DNA of 64,000 nt from Bradyrhizobium huanghuaihaiense (GCF_007830635.1 NZ_VLLA01000001.1:95868-159867); one strand, 5' to 3'; counted from the first letter of the stretch, positions 44,430-54,116 are shown. The notes: a model not told the origin generated them from the sequence alone. Made by a program: numbers and translations.

Positions 44430-45339
44430 ACCAAAGAAGCGCGACGTCGCGCTCGTTGTGGACGATTCTCCCGAGACGCTGCGGCTGCTCACCGATGCGC
44501 TCGACGGCGCCGGCATGACGGTCATGGTGGCGCTCGACGGCGCGGCCGCGATGCGCATCGTCGATCAGATCACGCCCGACATCGTGCTGCTGGATGCCGT
44601 GATGCCCGGCATCGACGGCTTCGAGACCTGCCGCCGCCTCAAGCGCGATGCGGGCCTTGCCAACGTCCCCGTGATCTTCATGACCGGCCTTGCCGAAACC
44701 GAGCACATCGTGCGCGGACTGGACGCCGGCGGCGTCGACTACGTGACCAAGCCGATCGTGATCGAGGAGATGCTGGCGCGCATCCGCGTTCATCTCGGCA
44801 ATGCGCGGCTGACCCAGAGCGCGCGCGCCGCGCTCGACGTCTCCGGACGCTTCCTGTTCGCGGTCAACCGGCAGGGCCATTTGCTCTGGGCAACCCCGCA
44901 GGCCCAGAAGCTGCTGGCCGATCATCACGGTGCGCAGGCCGACGACTTCGTCCTGCCGCCGTCACTGCTGCAATGGCTGGAGCAGGTCAAGGGCAAGGGC
45001 AGCGCGAAGTCGCAAGCCGCCTCCCTGCCCGACAACCCGCAGCTCCGCTTCTACTACATGGGCGAGACCGCGCCGAACGAATTCCTGCTGCGACTGTCCA
45101 AGGAAGCCGGCACGGCGCTGCCGCCCGAATTCACCAGCGAGCTCGGCCTCACCACCCGCGAAGGCGAGGTGCTGGCCTGGCTCAGCAAAGGCAAGACCAA
45201 CCGCGACATCGCGCAGATTTTGGGCCTCAGCCCGCGCACGGTCGACAAGCATCTGGAGCAGATCTATTCCAAGCTCGGCGTGGAGAACCGCACGGCGGCG
45301 GCGGCGATTGCCGCAAATGCGACGCGAAGGAATTCGTAG
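44413..45339 (+). CDS. LuxR-type response regulator
   Basis: The 308-residue protein has an N-terminal receiver (acidic pair in LVVDDSPET, phosphorylation Asp in DIVLLDAVMPGIDG at about residue 61, Lys in YVTKPI), a middle PAS-like stretch (about 150-220) and a C-terminal LuxR helix-turn-helix (LTTREGEVLAWLSKGKTNRDIAQILGLSPRTVDKHL). The start overlaps the kinase end by 17 bases, so the two form a translationally coupled two-component pair. The likely target is the divergent urt-fmd-ami run. ATG 44419 is a possible alternative start. Confidence 0.92.
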   Translation: MLMSIEPKKRDVALVVDDSPETLRLLTDALDGAGMTVMVALDGAAAMRIVDQITPDIVLLDAVMPGIDGFETCRRLKRDAGLANVPVIFMTGLAETEHIVRGLDAGGVDYVTKPIVIEEMLARIRVHLGNARLTQSARAALDVSGRFLFAVNRQGHLLWATPQAQKLLADHHGAQADDFVLPPSLLQWLEQVKGKGSAKSQAASLPDNPQLRFYYMGETAPNEFLLRLSKEAGTALPPEFTSELGLTTREGEVLAWLSKGKTNRDIAQILGLSPRTVDKHLEQIYSKLGVENRTAAAAIAANATRRNS

Positions 45340-45381
45340 CGGTGCTGCGACTGAGTTGAAACGCCGCTAGCCCAGCCAATG

Positions 45382-45528
45382 GTGTCGTCCCGGACAAGCG
45401 CAGCGAAGCGAAGCGCAGATCCGGGACCCATAACCACAGGGAGAAGTTTGGCGAAGACCCGTGGTGACCAGTTCGCGCCACAACATCTCCCTGGGGTAAT
45501 GGGTCCTGGCTTTCGCTAGGACGACACC
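45382..45528. repeat. Palindromic repeat (GTGTCGTCCCGGACAAGCG type)
   Basis: The arms GTGTCGTCCCGGACAAGCG and CTTTCGCTAGGACGACAC flank GGGACCCATAACC/GGTAATGGGTCC inner blocks. It is most like the copy at 15525-15668. Confidence 0.85.
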
Positions 45529-45561
45529 GTGTGAGTGGCAATGCTGTTCAGCCAAACCACC

Positions 45562-45689
45562 GGTGTCGTCCCGGCGAAGGCCGGGACCCATAACCACCGA
45601 ACGTGATTTGACGAAGACTTGGAGTTACCAGTCCCGCCCCCAACTTCTCCCTGTGGTTATGGGTCCCGGCCTGCGCCGGGACGACACTG
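45562..45689. repeat. Palindromic repeat (GTGTCGTCCCGGCGAAGG type)
   Basis: The arms GTGTCGTCCCGGCGAAGGCC and GCCTGCGCCGGGACGACAC have inner GGGACCCATAACCAC/GTGGTTATGGGTCCC blocks. It is 34 bases from the previous copy. Confidence 0.88.
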
Positions 45690-45714
45690 AGTATGTGGTG
45701 ACGCTTACCACCCC

Positions 45715-47217
45715 TCACCCATAAACAAACGCCTTGTCATCCAGATCCGTCCTCGGGATCTCGTCCTTCTCGGTCCAGTAGTCCTGGCTGTGCTGCCATT
45801 CCGGCTTGTCGCCGCGCTTGGGCAACAGATTCATGTTGCGCATGATGTAGCCCGGATTGAAGTTCTCCGGATCAATCCAGGGCAGGATCGGCATGTTGTG
45901 GTCTTCGGGCCGCAAGCTCACCTCGACCTTCTTCTTGCCCTTGGCCTTCATGTGGCCGAGCAGGCGACAGACGAAATCGGCGACGAGATCGACGCGCAGC
46001 GTCCAGCTGGCGCGGAAATAGCCGAACACCCAGACCAGGTTCGGCACGCCCGTGAACATCATGCCGCGATAGGTGACGGTGTCGCCGAAGGCGAGCGGCT
46101 TGCCGTCGATCTCGAAGGCGATGTCGCCGAGTGCCGAGAGATTGAAGCCGGTCGCGGTGACGACAACATCGGCCTCCAGCAGCTTGCCCGATTTGAGCTG
46201 GATGCCGTTCTGGACGAAGCATTCGATCTCGTCGGTGACGACGGAGGCCTTGCCGCTGGCGATGCCCTTGAACAGGTCGGCATCCGGCACGAAGGCGATG
46301 CGCTGCCGCCACGGCCGATAGGATGGCGTGAAATGCGTCTCGACGTCGTAGTCGGGACCGAGCACCGCACTGATCTGGCCGATCAGCTCCTTCTTCACAT
46401 GCTCGGGCTTGGCCAGACAGAGTTTTGTGAACGCGTCCTGCTCGAACAGGATCTTGCGGCGGACGATCTCGTGAATCCAGGCCTCCTCGACTTGAAGCCG
46501 GCGCAGCTCCTCGGCGATCTCGATGGCGTTGCGGCCGAGACGGAAATAGGTCGGCGAACGCTGCAGCATGGTGACATGCGCGCAACTGTCCGCGATGTTC
46601 GGCACCAGCGTCGCTGCGGTCGCACCGGAGCCGATCACGACGACTTTCTTGCCTGCGAGATCGATATCATCCGGCCAGGTCTGCGGATGGACGATGCGGC
46701 CCTTGAAGCGGTCCATGCCCTTCCATTCCGGCGTGTAGCCTTCCGAATGGCGGTAATAGCCCTGGCACATCCAAAGGAAGTTTGCGGTAAAGGTCTTAGC
46801 CTCGCCCGTATCGGTGGTCGTCGCCTCGATGGTCCAGAGATTCTGCTCGCTCGACCAGCTCGCGGAATTGATCTGGTGCTTGTAGCGGATGTGCCGGGCA
46901 ATATCGTTGTCGTCGATCACCTCGCTCATGTAGGCGAGAATCTCCTCGGCGGTCGCGATGGGCGGGCCGACCCAGGGCTTGAAGCTGTAGCCGAAGGTGT
47001 GGAGATCGCTGTCCGAGCGGATGCCGGGATAGCGATGCGTGCTCCAGGTGCCGCCAAACGTCGCCTGCGTTTCGAGGATGACGTAGCTCGTACCCGGCAG
47101 CTGCTTTTCAATATGGTAGGCGCTGCCGATGCCGGAGATGCCGGCACCGACAATCAGCACGTCGAAATGCTCTGAGGCCTGCTTGGTGGTGGCGTGACTG
47201 CGAACAGCGACATTCAT
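45715..47217 (-). CDS. Flavin-containing (Baeyer-Villiger-type) monooxygenase
   Basis: The 500-residue class B flavoprotein monooxygenase has an N-terminal FAD site VLIVGAGISGIGSAYH, the Baeyer-Villiger fingerprint FKGRIVHPQTW (FxGxxxHxxxW) and a second Rossmann motif VVVIGSGATAATLVP for NADPH. EthA-like enzymes insert oxygen next to a ketone or oxidise sulfides. ATG 47217 is taken; the frame runs 24 codons further up without homology. It is transcribed alone. The substrate is unknown. Confidence 0.88.
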   Translation of the reverse strand: MNVAVRSHATTKQASEHFDVLIVGAGISGIGSAYHIEKQLPGTSYVILETQATFGGTWSTHRYPGIRSDSDLHTFGYSFKPWVGPPIATAEEILAYMSEVIDDNDIARHIRYKHQINSASWSSEQNLWTIEATTTDTGEAKTFTANFLWMCQGYYRHSEGYTPEWKGMDRFKGRIVHPQTWPDDIDLAGKKVVVIGSGATAATLVPNIADSCAHVTMLQRSPTYFRLGRNAIEIAEELRRLQVEEAWIHEIVRRKILFEQDAFTKLCLAKPEHVKKELIGQISAVLGPDYDVETHFTPSYRPWRQRIAFVPDADLFKGIASGKASVVTDEIECFVQNGIQLKSGKLLEADVVVTATGFNLSALGDIAFEIDGKPLAFGDTVTYRGMMFTGVPNLVWVFGYFRASWTLRVDLVADFVCRLLGHMKAKGKKKVEVSLRPEDHNMPILPWIDPENFNPGYIMRNMNLLPKRGDKPEWQHSQDYWTEKDEIPRTDLDDKAFVYG

Positions 47218-47342
47218 TGTTGCTTCTATGCCTTGCTTGTTTTTGTGGCCGTCCTTGACCGGACGACGCGTTTCCTCCGCGACGGGCATGGTCGCCCATC
47301 GCGCTTCCGCTTCAAAATGACATAGATCAAGTCGCGGTCAAA

Positions 47343-48101
47343 CTACAACGCCGCACCCCAGCTCCGCGCGGTCTGCAAAATCCAGTCGCGATAGAGCGTG
47401 AGCGGCGTGACACCGGTCAGGCCGCCGCAGCCGGCGGCGCCGTTCGGTCCCGTCGACCAGCTGATGAGCCCGACGAGCATCGTGCCACTCGGCTTGTCCT
47501 CGAACACCGGACCGCCGGAATCGCCGGTGCAGGCGCCAATTCCATCGCGAACTCCGTTGGTTACGGGATCGACCAGCCGGATCTGCAGCGTGCCCGGCTG
47601 CCCCGTGGCGACGAGACCGGCAACGCGCGTCGCGCCGCCGCTCTTGCCGTCACCACGCACAGTGACGCCGATACCGGCGATGACGAAGCGACTGCCGACC
47701 TGAATCGGAATAGTCGGCATGCCGACCGGCACCGTCGATTTTCCCTTCAGTGGAATTTCCAGTTGCAGCAGCGCAACGTCGGCGGTGGCGCGATGTGCCT
47801 GCATCGCCTGCATGTTGAAGTTCGGATGGATCGCGACGGTACGGACGTTGAGCAATTGCGGCGCGCCGTCGGCACCGCGATCGACGATCTTGTAGTCCGC
47901 GCCGGGCTGCACACAGTGGGCCACCGTCAGCACGACCTTCGGGGCAATCAGCGTGCCGGTGCAGAAATTGCCGCGCGAGCCGACGATGGTGACGACCGCG
48001 CGCGCGACGCCATCGGCCTGCGGCGTGCCGCCGCCGACGATGGCGTGAGCGGGTGTTGCGAGCAGCAGCGAGGCTGCGACGAACGTGGCAAGCTTCTTCA
48101 T
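47343..48101 (-). CDS. Secreted trypsin-like serine protease
   Basis: The 252-residue S1-family protein has a signal peptide (MKKLATFVAASLLLATPAHA) followed directly by IVGGGTPQ, the canonical start of mature trypsins. The catalytic triad is visible as His in LTVAHC, Asp in TADVALLQL and Ser in GDSGGPV. Activation is likely by signal cleavage alone, with no long propeptide. In-frame ATGs four and six codons upstream are possible starts. Its neighbours give no clue to the substrate. Confidence 0.9.
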   Translation of the reverse strand: MKKLATFVAASLLLATPAHAIVGGGTPQADGVARAVVTIVGSRGNFCTGTLIAPKVVLTVAHCVQPGADYKIVDRGADGAPQLLNVRTVAIHPNFNMQAMQAHRATADVALLQLEIPLKGKSTVPVGMPTIPIQVGSRFVIAGIGVTVRGDGKSGGATRVAGLVATGQPGTLQIRLVDPVTNGVRDGIGACTGDSGGPVFEDKPSGTMLVGLISWSTGPNGAAGCGGLTGVTPLTLYRDWILQTARSWGAAL

Positions 48102-48205
48102 GGGAACACGCATCGGCATTGGTGAAGGCGGACGATTGCTTCGGACTGGCTCTTGCCGATAGCGCATGCTAGCCCTCTTGGAAAGGAATTGACGAGGGTA
48201 GGATC

Positions 48206-48841
48206 GTGGCGATCGAGGCGGTGATCTTTGATTTTGGCGGCGTGCTGACGAGCTCGCCGTTCGAGGCGTTCACGCGATTCGAGACCGCGCGCGGCCTGCC
48301 CGCCGATATCATCCGGCGCACCAACGCGGCCAACCATCTGGAAAATGCTTGGGCCAAATTCGAGCGGGCCGAGGTCGATATCGAGACCTTCGATCGTTTG
48401 TTCGCCGAGGAATCGCTCGCGCTCGGCGCCGAGGTCCGCGGCCGCGACGTGCTGCCGCTGCTCCAGGGCGATCTGCGCCCCGAGATGGTCGAGGCCTTGA
48501 AGCGCATCAAGGCGCAATTCAAGACGGGCTGCATCACCAACAATCTGCCGGCCAACGCCATCGGCAGCATGACGGGACGCTCGCTCTACATCGCCGAGGT
48601 GATGGTGCTGTTCGACCACGTCATCGAATCCGCCAAGATCGGCCTGCGCAAGCCCGACCCGCGCATCTATCGGCTGATGGTGGAGACGCTGAAGGTCGAT
48701 CCGAGGAATTGCGTGTATCTCGATGATCTCGGCGTGAATTTGAAGCCCGCGCGCGAAATGGGCATGACCACGATCAAGGTGACGAGTGGCGCGCAGGCGA
48801 TTGCCGAGCTTGAGACGGCGACTGGATTGAAGCTAACCTAG
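48206..48841 (+). CDS. HAD-superfamily hydrolase (epoxide-hydrolase N-domain-like phosphatase)
   Basis: The 211-residue HAD protein has motif I IFDFGGVLTSS, where the second Asp of DxD is Gly as in soluble-epoxide-hydrolase N-domain and ACAD10-type phosphatases. Motif II is CITNN, the motif III lysine lies in GLRKPDPRIY, and motif IV is VYLDDLGVN. It probably dephosphorylates a small metabolite. The start is GTG 48206 after GAGGGTAGG. The metal-binding acidic residues remain, so it may be active. Confidence 0.85.
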   Translation: MAIEAVIFDFGGVLTSSPFEAFTRFETARGLPADIIRRTNAANHLENAWAKFERAEVDIETFDRLFAEESLALGAEVRGRDVLPLLQGDLRPEMVEALKRIKAQFKTGCITNNLPANAIGSMTGRSLYIAEVMVLFDHVIESAKIGLRKPDPRIYRLMVETLKVDPRNCVYLDDLGVNLKPAREMGMTTIKVTSGAQAIAELETATGLKLT

Positions 48842-48852
48842 TTTGCAAATGC

Positions 48853-48931
48853 CGTAGGGTGGGCAAAGCGGAGCGTGCCCACCATAAGCAGATGGTGGGC
48901 ACGGCGCTTCCGCGCCTTTGCCCACCCTACG
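48853..48931. repeat. Palindromic repeat (CGTAGGGTGGGCAAAG family)
   Basis: The 79-base copy has arms CGTAGGGTGGGCAAAGCG and CCTTTGCCCACCCTACG around GTGCCCACC/GGTGGGCAC. It lies between the convergent HAD gene and mtnA. Confidence 0.88.
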
Positions 48932-48936
48932 GGAGC

Positions 48937-50043
48937 CTACTCCGCCGCAGCCGCGATCCGCTCCGGAAACGCCGCGGCCAGCGCGGCACGATCGGGCTTA
49001 AGCACACCGCGCTCGGTGATGAGACCGGTGACGAGCCGCGCCGGCGTCACGTCGAAGGCATAGTTCGCGACCGGTGAGCCCTCAGGCACGATGCGCACCG
49101 TTTCCAATCGGCCATCGGCGGTGCGGCCGGTCATATCGGTGACCTCGGCTCCACTGCGCTGCTCGATCGGAATGTCCCTGATACCGTCACTCACGGCAAA
49201 ATCGATCGTCGGCGACGGCAGCGCGACGTAGAACGGCACGCCGTTGTCGTGCGCGGCGAGCGCCTTGAGATACGTACCGATCTTGTTGCAGACATCGCCG
49301 TTGGCGGCGACGCGGTCGGTGCCGACGATGGCGAGATCGACCATGCCGTGCTGCATCAGATGCCCGCCGGTATTGTCGGGGATCACGGTGTGCGGCACGC
49401 CGTGATGGCCGAGCTCCCAGGCGGTGAGCGAGGCGCCCTGGTTGCGCGGCCGCGTCTCGTCGACCCAGACATGGACCTTGATGCCGCGCTCATGCGCGAG
49501 ATAGATCGGTGCCGTCGCCGTGCCCCAGTCGACGGTGGCGAGCCAGCCGGCGTTGCAATGGGTCAGCACGTTGACCACTTCGCCCGGCTTCTTCGCCGCG
49601 ATCGCTTCGATCAGCGCAAGGCCGTTGCCGGCAATGCCGCGGTTGATCTCGACGTCCTGCTCGACGATCTCGTCGGCGCGCGCATAGGCGGCCTCTGCCC
49701 GTTCCAGCGGATCGATCGGCGCGAGCGCCGTGCGCATCTCGTCCAGCGCCCATTTCAAATTGATCGCGGTCGGCCGCGCCACGACGAGCGTGTCGTAGGC
49801 CCGCTTCAGGCCGGCATCGGAGGCATCCTCGCGCATCGCGAGCGCCATGCCATAGGCCGCGGTCGCACCGATCAGCGGCGCGCCGCGCACCAGCATGTCG
49901 CGGATCGCGACGGCCGCGTCCTCGCACGACGTCAGACGCGCGATGACGAATTCATGCGGCAGCCGGCGCTGGTCGATCGCGCCGACCGACCAGCCGTCGC
50001 GCTCGCGCCAGATGCTGCGGAAATGCTTGCCGTCGACCTTCAT
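48937..50043 (-). CDS. mtnA: S-methyl-5-thioribose-1-phosphate isomerase
   Basis: The 368-residue methionine-salvage enzyme converts 5-methylthioribose-1-phosphate to methylthioribulose-1-phosphate. It belongs to the eIF2B-alpha-like family. Diagnostic stretches are [30 protein letters not shown] with the catalytic Cys, and [21 protein letters not shown] with the catalytic Asp. It follows mtnP by 18 bases on the same strand, so the two steps are co-expressed. Later salvage genes (mtnB, mtnC, mtnD) are not in the window. Confidence 0.95.
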   Translation of the reverse strand: MKVDGKHFRSIWRERDGWSVGAIDQRRLPHEFVIARLTSCEDAAVAIRDMLVRGAPLIGATAAYGMALAMREDASDAGLKRAYDTLVVARPTAINLKWALDEMRTALAPIDPLERAEAAYARADEIVEQDVEINRGIAGNGLALIEAIAAKKPGEVVNVLTHCNAGWLATVDWGTATAPIYLAHERGIKVHVWVDETRPRNQGASLTAWELGHHGVPHTVIPDNTGGHLMQHGMVDLAIVGTDRVAANGDVCNKIGTYLKALAAHDNGVPFYVALPSPTIDFAVSDGIRDIPIEQRSGAEVTDMTGRTADGRLETVRIVPEGSPVANYAFDVTPARLVTGLITERGVLKPDRAALAAAFPERIAAAAE

Positions 50044-50061
50044 GGCATTCTGCCTTTCGTA

Positions 50062-50937
50062 TCACGCCCGCAGGATGCGCCCGGCCACCGCATCGAGCTT
50101 CTTCAGGAGCTCGGGATCGCGCGCCTCGGGCGCCGTGATCAGCGCGGTGTCGAGCGCGCGGTCCGAACCGATCGGGCACGGCTCGTGCTCGCGCGGGAAA
50201 TCCTTCGCCAGCCGCGCCACCAGCGCCTTGGCCTTGTCGGCGTTCGAGGTCAAGACGCGGATGATGTCCTGCACGGTGACGGCATCATGATCGGGATGCC
50301 AGCAGTCGAAATCCGTCACCATCGCGACGGTAGCGTAGCAAATCTCGGCCTCGCGCGCGAGTTTTGCTTCGGGCATGTTGGTCATGCCGATCACCGAATA
50401 GCCCAGCGTCTTGTAGGTCATGCTCTCCGCATAGGTGGAGAATTGCGGCCCTTCCATGCAGACATAGGTGCCGCCGCGCGCAATCGCGAGACCTTCCGCT
50501 TCAGCGGCCGCGGCAAGATGGATGCGCAGCCGCGGCGAGACCGGGTGCGCCATCGACACATGCGCGACACAGCCGCGGCCGAAGAACGAGCTCTCGCGCT
50601 TGTGGGTGCGATCGACGAACTGGTCGATGAGGACGAAGGTGCCGGGCGGCAGTTCCTCCTTGAAAGAGCCGCAGGCTGACAGCGAGATCAGGTCGGTGAC
50701 TCCGGCCCGTTTGAGGACGTCGATATTGGCGCGGTAATTGATGTCGGAGGGCGACAGCCGGTGGCCCTTGTCGTGCCGCGGCAGGAACACGATCGGCAGC
50801 CCGGCGATGGAGCCGCGCCTTAAAGGCGCCGACGGCTCGCCCCAGGGGCTCTCGATCACCTCTTCGCGCGCGCCCTCGAGACCCGGCAGATCGTAAATGC
50901 CGGAGCCACCGATGATGCCCAATACCGCCTGCGTCAT
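50062..50937 (-). CDS. mtnP: S-methyl-5'-thioadenosine phosphorylase
   Basis: The 291-residue phosphorylase splits methylthioadenosine into adenine and methylthioribose-1-phosphate, the substrate for MtnA. Motifs are the phosphate-binding GIIGGSGIYDL, FLPRHDKGHRLSPSDINYRAN, and MEGPQFSTYAES with the substrate-binding region after it. ATG 50937 starts right before the conserved N-terminus. The frame continues upstream only through the repeat-containing gap. Confidence 0.95.
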   Translation of the reverse strand: MTQAVLGIIGGSGIYDLPGLEGAREEVIESPWGEPSAPLRRGSIAGLPIVFLPRHDKGHRLSPSDINYRANIDVLKRAGVTDLISLSACGSFKEELPPGTFVLIDQFVDRTHKRESSFFGRGCVAHVSMAHPVSPRLRIHLAAAAEAEGLAIARGGTYVCMEGPQFSTYAESMTYKTLGYSVIGMTNMPEAKLAREAEICYATVAMVTDFDCWHPDHDAVTVQDIIRVLTSNADKAKALVARLAKDFPREHEPCPIGSDRALDTALITAPEARDPELLKKLDAVAGRILRA

Positions 50938-51074
50938 ACCCGCTCCACCCTGTTCGCCACGTGCGACATGGTTAAAGCTATGCCAGTTTTGCGGCGGTTT
51001 TGGAACGGGGGTGGTGGGGAGATGGCGGGGGATGGCGGCGTCGTGAGAGGCTGGGAGCGCTTGCCACTCACTCG

Positions 51075-51204
51075 GCGTCGTCCCCGCGAACGCGGGGACC
51101 ATAGCCACAGGCCGCGATTTGGCGAAGGCTAGTCGTTCGGTACTGCGACCGTCAACAATCGATAGATTTCGCGGTATGGGTCCCTGCGTTCGCAGGGACG
51201 ACAC
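51075..51204. repeat. Palindromic repeat (CGTCGTCCCCGCGAACG type)
   Basis: The arms CGTCGTCCCCGCGAACGCGG and CCCTGCGTTCGCAGGGACGAC have an inner GGGACCATAG-like block. It is a diverged member of the GTCGTCCCGG family. It lies between the carrier-protein gene end and the mtnP start, two genes on the same strand. Confidence 0.78.
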
Positions 51205-51228
51205 CGGGGGCGGAGTTGCGTCCTTACC

Positions 51229-51501
51229 TTACGCCGCGGTCGCGAGCCGCAGCTGCGTTGCGACCATGCGCTCCAGCGTCTCGACCGACTGGAAATTCTC
51301 CGGTGTGATCTCGGACTGCGGGATGGTGAAGTCGAACTCGGCTTCGACGCCGAGCATGAGATTGACCATGTCCATCGAGGTCAGGCCGACGTCGACGAGC
51401 TTGGCCGACGGGGCGACGTCGGCGGACAGTGCGTTCTGCGCCAGGATGCCCTTCACCAGCTTGATGATGCGATTGCGCAATTCGGGTTCGAAGGCCTGCA
51501 T
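51229..51501 (-). CDS. Stand-alone acyl/aminoacyl carrier protein
   Basis: The 90-residue four-helix carrier protein has its phosphopantetheine serine most likely at Ser42, in GLTSMDMVNLM, where the usual DSL is TSM. It is longer than the fatty-acid ACP and clearly separate from it. It is divergent from a gene set including an amino acid:carrier-protein ligase. Relatives of that ligase load glycine or alanine on just such a neighbouring carrier protein, so this is its likely acceptor. It needs a phosphopantetheinyl transferase, which is not encoded here. Confidence 0.85.
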   Translation of the reverse strand: MQAFEPELRNRIIKLVKGILAQNALSADVAPSAKLVDVGLTSMDMVNLMLGVEAEFDFTIPQSEITPENFQSVETLERMVATQLRLATAA

Positions 51502-51861
51502 CGATAAATTCCCATCTGTCTATGAAAGGTCGGGCCGGACTGCCGGGTACGATGGGCAGGGACGGCCGATCCCGCAATGGGCGTCACCATTACTTCGCGT
51601 TTCTTAGTAAACGATGACTCAGATTGTCCGAAATTCATGCCTCTTCCAGTTCACTAACGCGATCGAGGAAATCCGGGGGATGCGAAAAACCGGACCTTAA
51701 CTGTCCATTCGGAATTGGAGTTCGTTTACCCTCTATTTCATCGACGAATTTGAATTAAATCCGTAGCCTCGTCTCACAAGCAAAGATGGTCGGAGGATCG
51801 CTTTACACGGCATCGCGAATGATGCCGGCGATCCTGAACGGCAAACCGGAGGCGGACGAGT
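51502..51861. other. Divergent control region of the carrier-protein locus
   Basis: This 360-base gap separates the carrier protein (minus strand) from the dehydrogenase gene (plus strand). It is richer in A+T than its surroundings, notably around 51715-51770, and holds no palindromic repeat of the types seen elsewhere. Promoters for both directions are expected, but I could not assign confident boxes. GGAGG before 51862 is the dehydrogenase ribosome-binding site. Confidence 0.55.
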
Positions 51862-53079
51862 ATGAACGTGCGTGAAGCTGTTCTCACTGTCGACGAAACG
51901 GAAGCTAGCTTCCTCGAGCAGGGTCCCTCCCTGATCGAGCGCGCCGCCCGGACCGCCGCGGCGGCCGCGGCCGATGCAGACGGCGTCGATCGCGATGCCC
52001 GCTTCCCGCATAAAGCCTTCGACGTCGCGCGCGAGCAGAAGCTGCTCGGCGTCATGATCCCGGTCGAGTTCGGCGGCTACGGCGCCTCGATCCATGACGT
52101 CACCGACGTTTGCTACACGCTCGGGCGTTCCTGCGCCTCGACCGCAATGATCTACGCGATGCACACGACCAAGGTCGCCTGCGTCGTCAGGCACGGCCAC
52201 GGCATCCCCTGGATGGAAACCATGATGCGCCGGGTCGCGCGTGACCAGTGGCTGCTCGCCTCCTCCACTACCGAAGGCCAGAACGGCGGCAACATCCGCG
52301 CCAGCGCCGCCGCCGTCGACCACGCCGGCGACACCGTCTCGCTGGTGCGCGACGCCACCGTGATCTCCTACGGGGCCGAGGCCGACGGCCTCGTCACCAT
52401 CGCCCGCCGCGCCACCGAGGCCGCCGCCTCCGACCAAGTCCTGCTGGCGCTCGCCAAGGACGATTATTCGCTGAAGCAGACGCAAGGGTGGGAAACACTC
52501 GGCATGCGCGGCACCTGCTCGACCGGTTTCGAGCTGAAGGTCGATTGTCCCGCCGACCGTGTCTTCCCTGAAGCCTATGACAAGATCCACGCCCAGACCA
52601 TGACGCCCTTTGCGCATCTGTGCTGGGCGTCGGCCTGGGCCGGCATTGCGGCAGCCGCGGTGACGCGCGCGCAGGCCTTCATCCGCAAGGCGGCCCGCGC
52701 GTCCGGCGGCCAGATGCCGCCGGCGGCCGCGCATTTCACCGCCGCAAAGATGTCGCTCGCAAAACTGCGCGCGCTAATTTCGGCCAACATCGACACCTTT
52801 TCCCGCGCCGAGCATGACGAACGCGCGCTCGGCTCGCTCGATTTCCAGTCCTCGATCACGCTGTTGAAGGTGCAGGCCTCCGAGCTCGCGGTCGAAACCG
52901 TGATGCATGCGATGCGCACCGCGGGCCTGTCCGGCTACCGCAACGACGGCGAGTTCACCATGGGCCGTCACCTTCGCGACGTGCTGTCGTCGCCGATCAT
53001 GATCAACAACGACCGCATTCTGGCCAACGCCGCGACCTCGACGCTGATGAGCGGCGTGCCATCGAGCCTTCATGACTGA
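51862..53079 (+). CDS. Acyl-CoA dehydrogenase homologue of the aminoacyl-carrier-protein locus
   Basis: The 405-residue flavoprotein of the acyl-CoA dehydrogenase fold has an N-terminal helical domain with FDVAREQKLLGVMIPVEFGGYGAS, a mid-domain ASSTTEGQNGGNIRASAAAVD, and a C-terminal helical end with AGLSGYRNDGEFTMGRHLRD and an INNDRILANAATSTLM tail. It differs from the two dehydrogenases at 16-19 kb; for example, the mid-domain lacks the EPGAGSD sequence. It is the first gene of the set with the aminoacyl ligase (57 bases later). It may act on a carrier-protein-bound substrate, as prolyl-carrier dehydrogenases do, but this is inference. Confidence 0.8.
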   Translation: MNVREAVLTVDETEASFLEQGPSLIERAARTAAAAAADADGVDRDARFPHKAFDVAREQKLLGVMIPVEFGGYGASIHDVTDVCYTLGRSCASTAMIYAMHTTKVACVVRHGHGIPWMETMMRRVARDQWLLASSTTEGQNGGNIRASAAAVDHAGDTVSLVRDATVISYGAEADGLVTIARRATEAAASDQVLLALAKDDYSLKQTQGWETLGMRGTCSTGFELKVDCPADRVFPEAYDKIHAQTMTPFAHLCWASAWAGIAAAAVTRAQAFIRKAARASGGQMPPAAAHFTAAKMSLAKLRALISANIDTFSRAEHDERALGSLDFQSSITLLKVQASELAVETVMHAMRTAGLSGYRNDGEFTMGRHLRDVLSSPIMINNDRILANAATSTLMSGVPSSLHD

Positions 53080-53135
53080 CGTGCCTTCCCGACCAGATCA
53101 ACAAGAACAATTTCGAGATAGCAGGACATCGACCC

Positions 53136-54116
53136 ATGAATATTGCCGTCCTCCCCAATTCGCCTGAAACCGCGCCGCAAATCGTCGATCCGCTCGATCA
53201 TCTCGCCGACAAGCTGTTCCACCGCATGGGCTCGGACGGCGTCTACGCCCGCACCGCGCTCTATGAGGGCATTGTCGAGAAGCTCGCGGCGCTGATCACT
53301 GGCCATCGCGAGGCCGGCACCGAAGCCTTGCGCTTCCCGCCGGTGATGAGCCGAGCGCAGCTGGAGAAATCCGGCTATCTCAAGAGCTTCCCGAACCTGC
53401 TCGGCTGCGTCTGCGGCCTACACGGCACCGAGCGCGAGATCAACGCGGCGGTGAGCCGGTTCGATGCCGGCGGCGACTGGACCACGTCACTGTCGCCCGC
53501 CGACCTCGTGCTGTCGCCGGCGGCCTGCTATCCCGTCTATCCGATCGCGGCGAGCCGCGGCCAGTTGCCGAAGGGCGGCCTGCGCTTCGACGTTGCCGCC
53601 GACTGCTTCCGCCGCGAGCCGTCGAAGCATCTCGACCGGCTGCAATCGTTCCGGATGCGTGAATATGTCTGCATCGGCACGCCCGACGACGTCGCCGATT
53701 TCCGCGAGCGCTGGATGGTGCGCGCGCAGAAAATCGCGACCGATCTCGGCCTGACCTTCCGCGTCGACTATGCCAGCGATCCCTTCTTCGGCCGCGTCGG
53801 TCAGATGAAGGCGGTGAGCCAGAAGCAGCAGCAGCTCAAGTTCGAGCTTCTGATCCCGCTGCGCTCGGAGGAGCAGCCGACCGCCTGCATGAGCTTCAAC
53901 TATCACCGCGAGCATTTCGGCACGACCTGGGGCATCCAGGACGCCAATGGCGAGCCGGCGCACACTGGCTGCGTCGCCTTCGGCATGGACCGCCTGGCCG
54001 TCGCCATGTTCCACACCCACGGCACCGATCTCTCCGCCTGGCCCGCCAAGGTGCGGGGCATGCTGGGCCTGCAGCCGCAAGCCGCGGCAGAAGCTCATGG
54101 CGAAGGCTGGCGCTAG
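53136..54116 (+). CDS. Amino acid:[carrier protein] ligase (truncated SerRS-like)
   Basis: The 326-residue class II aminoacyl-tRNA-synthetase catalytic core lacks a tRNA-binding domain. Motif 2 appears as ADCFRREPSKHLDRLQSFRMRE and motif 3 as AFGMDRLAVAMF. The zinc ligands fit Cys131, Glu176 and Cys279, which are the positions I recall for the B. japonicum glycine:carrier-protein ligase (Bll0957, Mocibob and Weygand-Durasevic work). Such enzymes adenylate Gly or Ala and transfer it to the phosphopantetheine of a carrier protein. The carrier at 51229-51501 is the expected partner. Specificity for Gly over Ala cannot be read with certainty. Confidence 0.93.
   Translation: MNIAVLPNSPETAPQIVDPLDHLADKLFHRMGSDGVYARTALYEGIVEKLAALITGHREAGTEALRFPPVMSRAQLEKSGYLKSFPNLLGCVCGLHGTEREINAAVSRFDAGGDWTTSLSPADLVLSPAACYPVYPIAASRGQLPKGGLRFDVAADCFRREPSKHLDRLQSFRMREYVCIGTPDDVADFRERWMVRAQKIATDLGLTFRVDYASDPFFGRVGQMKAVSQKQQQLKFELLIPLRSEEQPTACMSFNYHREHFGTTWGIQDANGEPAHTGCVAFGMDRLAVAMFHTHGTDLSAWPAKVRGMLGLQPQAAAEAHGEGWR

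Larger units (their letters stand above)
45340..45714. other. Intergenic region with two repeat copies
   Basis: This 375-base gap lies between the convergent response regulator and monooxygenase genes. It is almost filled by two copies of the GTCGTCCCGG repeat family, listed separately. I see no gene or terminator beyond those hairpin-forming elements. Confidence 0.7.
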